A stretch of DNA of 64,000 nucleotides. Source: Azolla caroliniana. Lineage: Eukaryota > Polypodiophyta. Below are positions 58,318 to 64,000 of the stretch, in pieces. Where the stretch lies: contig JBHGNT010000002.1 of NCBI GenBank assembly GCA_043228905.1, forward strand, positions 930,001-994,000, given 5' to 3'. The stretch's first letter is position 1, and each line of letters starts with the position of its first letter. A program made the translations under genes and the position numbers. A model generated the notes under the pieces. It saw only the letters and a list, made by a program, of their open reading frames with translations. It was not told the DNA's origin and ran no database searches.

Positions 58318-61300
58318 TGTCGCAATTCCGTGCTCGGCCACAACCGAGGAACAGGATCGATTCACAGAAAACGGGAAATACAACAATGCACGAAAAACAA
58401 TAGAGAGAAGGGTACACTGGATGTTTTTCGTGGAAAACCCTAAATGGGAAAAACCACGGGAGTGCAAGACTCCAACTATCACTATACGCGGGAATGTACA
58501 ATGGCGAGCTGTAAGGCGACGACCTTGAGCTCGCTGTCCTCGCCACAGGCGGCGGTATTACACAGAGGCGTCGACCTCTTCCTTCCTCTTTCTCTCTCAC
58601 TCTCTCTCGGCTGCTCTCACTTCGCTCCCTCTTAGTGGAAATGAGCAACAACAAAAACTGTTTGCCCTAAGTCATATTTATACACATATGACTTTCGGGC
58701 TATTTACAAATATAGCCTCAAGGGCCCTTGGCAAACATATTCACAGATATGTCCCCGCATCCGGATCTCTCTCCGGGTACATACGTCATCCGGCTCCGTA
58801 ACCGGGGTCTTCAGCATCCGGCTCCGTAACCGGGTACTCTTCATCCGGCTTCATGCCGGGTACTCTTCATCATACGGTTCCGTAACAGCCTCCGGGCTTG
58901 CCGTCATTCATCTCCGGACATCCCATCCGGAGGGACCGAAATCCCAACAAACTCCCCCTTCACTTCGGCATGGGATGTCTCTCCAACCCGATCCTCTTCC
59001 GGCATGCTTCCAACTTGTCGGGTGTGAGCACCTTGGTCAGCATATCCGACCCGTTCTCGTCCGTATGGATCTTCGTCAGCACGAACTCCTTGTCTTCTAT
59101 TCTTTCCCGGATCCAGTGGTATCTACGCTGGATGTGTTTCGTCCGGGAATGGTAGGCCGCGTTCTTCGCAAGGTGGATGGCACTCAGACTATCGCAGTAG
59201 AGTCGGTACTCCTCCTGCCGGATACCGAGCTCTCTAATGAAGTCCTTCATCCATATTATTTCCTTGCCGGCTTCAACAGCCGCCATGTACTCCGCCTCCG
59301 TGGTTGACAGCGCAACCGTCTTCTGCAGCCTCGACTGCCACGAAACAGCTCCACCTGCATACGTCATCACATACCCTGATGTGGACCGGCTGGTATCTGC
59401 ATCAGCCGACATATCCGAATCGGTAAAGCCGTCGAATTCGGGCTTACCGGAGCCGAATCGGAGGCACACGTTTGCCGTGCCCTTCAGGTATCGGAGTATC
59501 CACTTGACCGCGTTCCAGTGCTCTTTGCCGGGATTGCTCATGTACCGGCTCACCACTCCAACTGCATATCCTATGTCCGGTCTTGTACACACCATTGCGT
59601 ACATCAAGCTTCCGACGGCAGAGGCATATGGTACTTTCATCATGTCCTCCTTCTCAGCCTTTGTCTTGGGGCTTTGCTTGCTGGACAACTTGCAGTTTGC
59701 CGGGAGGGTTGACCCGACCGGTCTTGCTTCCGACATGTTGAACCGGTGAAGCACCTTTGTCACGTACTTCTCCTGTGACAGCCACAACTGCTTCTTCTTC
59801 CGGTCCCGGATGATGTGCATCCCTAGTATTTGCCTCGCCGGACCCAGGTCCTTCATTGAGAAGGTTCGGTGAAGCGCTTTCTTCAGCGCCCGTATCTTGA
59901 CCTGGTCCCGTCCGACGATCAACATGTCGTCCACGTACAGGAGGAGTATTAGAGAGTCTCCTCCTTCGAACTTCTTCACAAACACGCAGTGATCAGACTG
60001 CGTTTTGTGGTACCCTTCGTCGGTCATGAAGGAGTCGAACTTCCGGTACCATTGCCGGGGAGCTTGCTTCAGTCCGTAAAGGCTCTTCTTCAACCGGCAT
60101 ACCAGGTGCTCCTTCCCTTTCTTCTCGAATCCTTCCGGTTGCTGCATGTAGATCTCTTCTTCGAGGTCACCGTGAAGGAATGTCGTCTTCACGTCCATCT
60201 GTTCTACCTCGAGGTCCATGCTTGCCGCTATGCTCAGCACCGTCCGGATGGAGGTCATCTTCACTACCGGGGCAAATATCTCGTCGAAGTCGACGCCCTT
60301 CTTCTGCTGAAACCCCTTCACCACGATCCTGGCTTTGTATCTCGGGGGGTTTCCGGCATCTCCCGGTTTCAGCTTGAACACCCACTTGTTTCGAAGTGCC
60401 CGCTTTCCTTTCGGCAACTCCACAAGTTCATATGTGTGGTTCTCATGCAGGGAATCCATCTCGCCCTGCATGGCACTCAACCACCTGCGGCTCTGGGTGT
60501 CATGCTTTGCTTCTTCAAAGCTCTCCGGCTCCCCTTCGTCGGTTAGCAGCACGTGCTCTGGTTCCGGAAATCTCCGGGGGGCCCTTCTCTCTCTTAGAGG
60601 ATATCTCCGTTCCGGAGCTTCGGTAACCGGTTCTTCCGATTCTTCTTCATCCGAATCCATTCCGGGATCGGGGCCGGTTCCGGTATCATTTTCATCTTCT
60701 TCGGCCGGTTCTGTTTCTTCACCGTCTTCGGCCGGATCCTCGAGTGCTAACCGGTCTCTTGCCGGTCGGGACTGCTCCTCGTAGAGTTGATCCTCACCGG
60801 TCGACTTGGATCTCTTCATCTTCTTCTCCGACTCCCAGTCGGCAAGTGTCTTGTTCTCCATGAAGATGATATCACGACTCCGGAATATCTTCTTGTCGAC
60901 CGGGTCCCATACTCGGTAGCCGAACTCGTCATCGCCGTAACCGAGGAATATGCATGGCCGGGTCTTTGGATCTAGCTTTCCTCTCCGGTCCTTAGCCACA
61001 TGCACATATGCGAGGCACCCGAACACCTTCAGATGCCGGTAGGATACTTCCCTACCGGTCCACACTCTCTGCGGCGTGTCTCCGTCCAAAGGTACTGAGG
61101 GTGATCTATTTATCACGTATGTCGCCGTCGACATCGCCTCAGCCCAAAACCCCTTGGGTAATTTCGCATGCGCTAGCATACTCCGGACCCTCTCCATTAT
61201 GGTCCGGTTCATCCTCTCGGCCAGCCCGTTCAGTTCCGGCGTCTTCGGCACAGTAAACTCGAGCCGGATTCCCTTCGAGCGACAGTACTCCGCGAACTGC

Positions 61301-63696
61301 CCCCGGTATTCTCCTCCGTTATCCGCTCGTATCGCTTTCAGCTTCTTGCCGGATTCTCTTTCCACTCTCGCGTGGAGTTCTTTGAAGACGGACAACACTT
61401 GGTCCTTTGTCTTCAACGGTGCCGTCCACAGCTTCCGGCTGTGATCATCAATGAAAGTCACGAAGTACTGGGCTCCGCCATGTGACTTTGTTTCTACCTG
61501 ACACACATCAGTGTGCACCAACTCCAATGGTGCGCTACGTCTCGTCGGTGGCCTTGAGTGGAAGGAGGTTCGGTTCTGCTTACCGGCCAGGCAATCGGTG
61601 CACTTCTCCAGGTGCACATGCTTCACTGGAATAAGGTTGTCTTCTGCAAGCCTCTTCATCCCCTTCTCACTCATGTGGCACAGTCTTTTGTGCCACAGCT
61701 CACCGGCAGTGTCGGCTGCCACATTCAGCTCTTCCGGACATAACCAGGCATTCATAAGGTACAGTGTGTTGACTTTCCGGGCCCGAGCCACTATCAGGCT
61801 TCCCTTGCTGAACTTCATTACGCCGTTCCGGATGCTACCTGTGTAGCCTTCATCGTCTAGCCTCCCGGCCGAAATCAGGTTCAATCGAACCTCCGGAACG
61901 TGTCGGACATCCTTCAGCAGCATTTTGCATCCGGTCGGGGTTGTCAACCATACGTCTCCTATGCCGGCAATCCGGCACGTACCTTCATTTCCCATCCGAA
62001 CACAGCCATGTTCACCGGCTGTGTAGGATGAGAAGTATCTACTTTCCGGGGTCAGGTGGAACGACGCTCCGGAATCGACCACCCAGGTAGTCTCATCGCC
62101 GGCAATGTTTAGTTCACCTTCTTCGGTGATGAGCATGATCTCCTCTTCACTTGCCGCGAGTGCCGTCGTTCCTTTCCGGTCCTGCCCTCGCCGATCCGGA
62201 CCTCTCCGGTCCGTGGCTCCCCGGTATGCACCGTTTCTCTCCGGTGACTTCTTCGAATCGGTGTCGTCGGCTCCGTTGTCTTTTCGGTAATGCCGACAAT
62301 TCTTCCGGAAGTGTCCCGGCTTCCCACAGTGGAAGCATGTGGGTCTTCCTCTTGACTGCGACCGGGTCCCCGACTTCTCCCGTCTTTGCGGACTCCGGTT
62401 CCATTGTCTTCCCCGTTCCGATTCGGTAAGCAGCGCCTTCGAGTCGGAGACCGGTTCTTTATCTCTCCGATGCGCTTCTTCGTTCAAAATACTTGTCTTT
62501 ACCGTTTGTAGGGACAAGTTATCTTCGGTGCAGGAGGTGCTGAGAGTCACCACCAAGTTCTCCCAGCTGTCCGGCAATGTACACATCAGGATGATGGCTT
62601 GCATTGCATCCTCCAACGGGAACTTGATCGCCGCAAGCTGGTTCACGAATCCCATGAACGTGCTTACGTGTTCCACCATACTCTCGCCGTCCCGGTACTT
62701 GAGGTTCACTATCTTTCTCATCAGGGAGGTCCGGTTCAACGCATTCTTCCTCTCGTAGAGGCCCGACAGCTTCCTCCACATCTCATATGCGTTGGTGTCG
62801 TTCGCCACGTGTTGTAGAACGCTCACGTCGACGTATTGCCGAATGGTTGCAACGGCTTTCCGGTTCAGAAGCCTCCACTCCGTCTCAAGTACCCCCTTGG
62901 GTATTTCCGACCTGTCGATCGGTTCATACAGGTCCCGAACAATGAGCAAATCCTCCATCTTTATCTTCCAGTCGGCGTAGTTCTGCGCATTCAGCACCAT
63001 CATCCCCGGCTGCCCGCCGCTGCCGCCTTCCATTTTCTGTGTTACCATCGCTCTGATACCACTTTGTCGCAATTCCGTGCTCGGCCACAACCGAGGAACA
63101 GGATCGATTCACAGAAAATGGGAAATACAACAATGCACGAAAAACAATAGAGAGAAGGGTACACTGGATGTTTTTCGTGGAAAACCCTAAATGGGAAAAA
63201 CCACGGGAGTGCAAGACTCCAACTATCACTATACGCGGGAATGTACAATGGCGAGCTGTAAGGCGACGACCTTGAGCTCGCTGTCCTCGCCACAGGCGGC
63301 GGTATTACACAGAGGCGTCGACCTCTTCCTTCCTCTTTCTCTCTCACTCTCTCTCGGCTGCTCTCACTTCGCTCCCTCTTAGTGGAAATGAGCAACAACA
63401 AAAACTGTTTGCCCTAAGTCATATTTATACACATATGACTTTCGGGCTATTTACAAATATAGCCTCAAGGGCCCTTGGCAAACATATTCACAGATATGTC
63501 CCCGCATCCGGATCTCTCTCCGGGTACATACGTCATCCGGCTCCGTAACCGGGGTCTTCAGCATCCGGCTCCGTAACCGGGTACTCTTCATCCGGCTTCA
63601 TGCCGGGTACTCTTCATCATACGGTTCCGTAACAGCCTCCGGGCTTGCCGTCATTCATCTCCGGACATCCCATCCGGAGGGACCGAAATCCCAACA
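58318..63696 (-). mobile_element. Copia-3, near-intact element inserted in the Copia-5 LTR
   Basis: LTRs 58318-58949 and 63065-63696, both 632 bp; one difference noticed (C at about 58374, T at about 63121). TGTAC duplicated at 58313-58317 and 63697-63701. Primer site TGGTATCAGAGC adjacent to the right LTR; CTCCCCC polypurine complement beside the left LTR. Confidence 0.95.
58960..63033 (-). CDS. Copia-3 Gag-Pol polyprotein, about 1357 aa
   Basis: Uninterrupted copia polyprotein: gag with the CFHCGKPGHFRKNC knuckle, protease WVVDSGASFHLTP, integrase WHKRLCHMSEKG...CTDCLAGK with DNGGEY and NGLAERMNRT, an acidic linker, RT with KARIVVKGF, DVKTTFLHGDLEEEIYMQQP and YVDDMLIVG, then RNase H FTDSDMSADADTSRSTSGY and STTEAEYMAAVEA. 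It is the full-length relative of Copia-2. The start MEGGSGG at 63033 is shared with Copia-2; an upstream in-frame ATG at 63048 is private to this copy. Likely recent and possibly still competent. Confidence 0.92.
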   Translation of the reverse strand: MEGGSGGQPGMMVLNAQNYADWKIKMEDLLIVRDLYEPIDRSEIPKGVLETEWRLLNRKAVATIRQYVDVSVLQHVANDTNAYEMWRKLSGLYERKNALNRTSLMRKIVNLKYRDGESMVEHVSTFMGFVNQLAAIKFPLEDAMQAIILMCTLPDSWENLVVTLSTSCTEDNLSLQTVKTSILNEEAHRRDKEPVSDSKALLTESERGRQWNRSPQRREKSGTRSQSRGRPTCFHCGKPGHFRKNCRHYRKDNGADDTDSKKSPERNGAYRGATDRRGPDRRGQDRKGTTALAASEEEIMLITEEGELNIAGDETTWVVDSGASFHLTPESRYFSSYTAGEHGCVRMGNEGTCRIAGIGDVWLTTPTGCKMLLKDVRHVPEVRLNLISAGRLDDEGYTGSIRNGVMKFSKGSLIVARARKVNTLYLMNAWLCPEELNVAADTAGELWHKRLCHMSEKGMKRLAEDNLIPVKHVHLEKCTDCLAGKQNRTSFHSRPPTRRSAPLELVHTDVCQVETKSHGGAQYFVTFIDDHSRKLWTAPLKTKDQVLSVFKELHARVERESGKKLKAIRADNGGEYRGQFAEYCRSKGIRLEFTVPKTPELNGLAERMNRTIMERVRSMLAHAKLPKGFWAEAMSTATYVINRSPSVPLDGDTPQRVWTGREVSYRHLKVFGCLAYVHVAKDRRGKLDPKTRPCIFLGYGDDEFGYRVWDPVDKKIFRSRDIIFMENKTLADWESEKKMKRSKSTGEDQLYEEQSRPARDRLALEDPAEDGEETEPAEEDENDTGTGPDPGMDSDEEESEEPVTEAPERRYPLRERRAPRRFPEPEHVLLTDEGEPESFEEAKHDTQSRRWLSAMQGEMDSLHENHTYELVELPKGKRALRNKWVFKLKPGDAGNPPRYKARIVVKGFQQKKGVDFDEIFAPVVKMTSIRTVLSIAASMDLEVEQMDVKTTFLHGDLEEEIYMQQPEGFEKKGKEHLVCRLKKSLYGLKQAPRQWYRKFDSFMTDEGYHKTQSDHCVFVKKFEGGDSLILLLYVDDMLIVGRDQVKIRALKKALHRTFSMKDLGPARQILGMHIIRDRKKKQLWLSQEKYVTKVLHRFNMSEARPVGSTLPANCKLSSKQSPKTKAEKEDMMKVPYASAVGSLMYAMVCTRPDIGYAVGVVSRYMSNPGKEHWNAVKWILRYLKGTANVCLRFGSGKPEFDGFTDSDMSADADTSRSTSGYVMTYAGGAVSWQSRLQKTVALSTTEAEYMAAVEAGKEIIWMKDFIRELGIRQEEYRLYCDSLSAIHLAKNAAYHSRTKHIQRRYHWIRERIEDKEFVLTKIHTDENGSDMLTKVLTPDKLEACRKRIGLERHPMPK

Positions 63697-63701
63697 TGTA
63701 C

Positions 63702-63738
63702 AACAGTGAGTTCATGGAGGCAACGACCTCGTGCTCAC

Positions 63739-63769
<31 letters not shown>

Positions 63770-64000
63770 GTACACAGTTACGCACTCTCTTTCTCCTTCT
63801 GTACACAACAAGAAATGACAACAACACAATAAAAGTTTTCCCTAAGTCATATTTATCCTAATATGACTTTTCGGCTATTTACAAATATAACCACGATGGA
63901 CTGTCAGAAACATATTTACGAATATGTCTCTTCATCCGGTGAGCATTCCTCACGGGGTCTGCACCATCCGGCTCTGCGTAGCCGGGTACTCCTCATCCAG
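63702..64000. repeat. Copia-5 LTR, right part (continues past window)
   Basis: Resumes the older LTR: GTGAGTTCATGGAGGCAAC, a CT/GT tract, TATTTATCC..ATATGACTT and CCGG-rich units to the window end. Confidence 0.75.

Noticed and set aside
1-64000. CRISPR arrays, operons or phage genes
   Set aside because: No spaced identical repeats and no bacterial-type gene clusters; the genes are spliced and plant-like.

Overview
This window is nuclear DNA from a land plant. The genes are split by GT-AG introns and resemble plant proteins (a Nup188-type nucleoporin, an RCC2-like protein, a small phosphoglycerate-mutase-like enzyme). Between them lies a thick layer of LTR retrotransposons and LINE debris. 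The host genes are AT-rich with mostly short introns. The Gypsy elements carry a chromodomain and appear to be self-primed, a combination best known from Tf1/sushi/Tcn1-type chromoviruses. That hints at a seed-free plant (fern, lycophyte or bryophyte), but this is an inference and the species cannot be named from the sequence.

Layout. 1-3937 (+): C-terminal half of a Nup188-like gene. 5542-9932 (-): complete 15-exon RCC2-like gene, convergent with it, ending in an AT-hook tail. 12105-14230 (-): decayed LINE (LINE-A). 14338-25473 (+): Gypsy-1, a chromovirus with perfect GTACA target-site duplications, whose 3' LTR is split by the apparently intact, very young Copia-1 (19992-25438, -). 26263-28923 (+): two-exon gene for a large dynamin-like P-loop GTPase. 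31153-33945 (-): nine-exon histidine-phosphatase-family gene. 34450-38802 (+): decayed L1-type LINE-B inserted in a small tandem duplication. 39750-40285 (-): remnant of a copia 5' end. 40935-46602 (-): Gypsy-2, same family as Gypsy-1. 46603-47995 (-): LINE-C debris.

48126-55196 (+): a long decayed coiled-coil reading frame, split by Copia-2 (49059-53944, -), whose reverse transcriptase has a 525-bp in-frame deletion. 55197-55760 (-): LINE-D endonuclease fragment. 55761-56212: a solo (or gap-containing) copia LTR. 56215-58139 (-): decayed Copia-4. 58140-64000: an older copia LTR (Copia-5) with the nearly pristine Copia-3 (58318-63696, -) inserted into it.

The most notable signals are in the Gypsy family. 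Both copies have a gag/pol overlap with a GTTAAAC heptamer, a 7-nt spacer and a 10-bp stem, which reads as a -1 ribosomal frameshift signal. A primer-binding site complementary to the probable 5' end of the element's own mRNA suggests Tf1-like self-priming. An amber codon inside RNase H is shared by both copies. The dynamin-like GTPase and the coiled-coil pseudogene are the least familiar protein-coding items. All coordinates, exon joins and LTR comparisons were read by eye; no database search was run.
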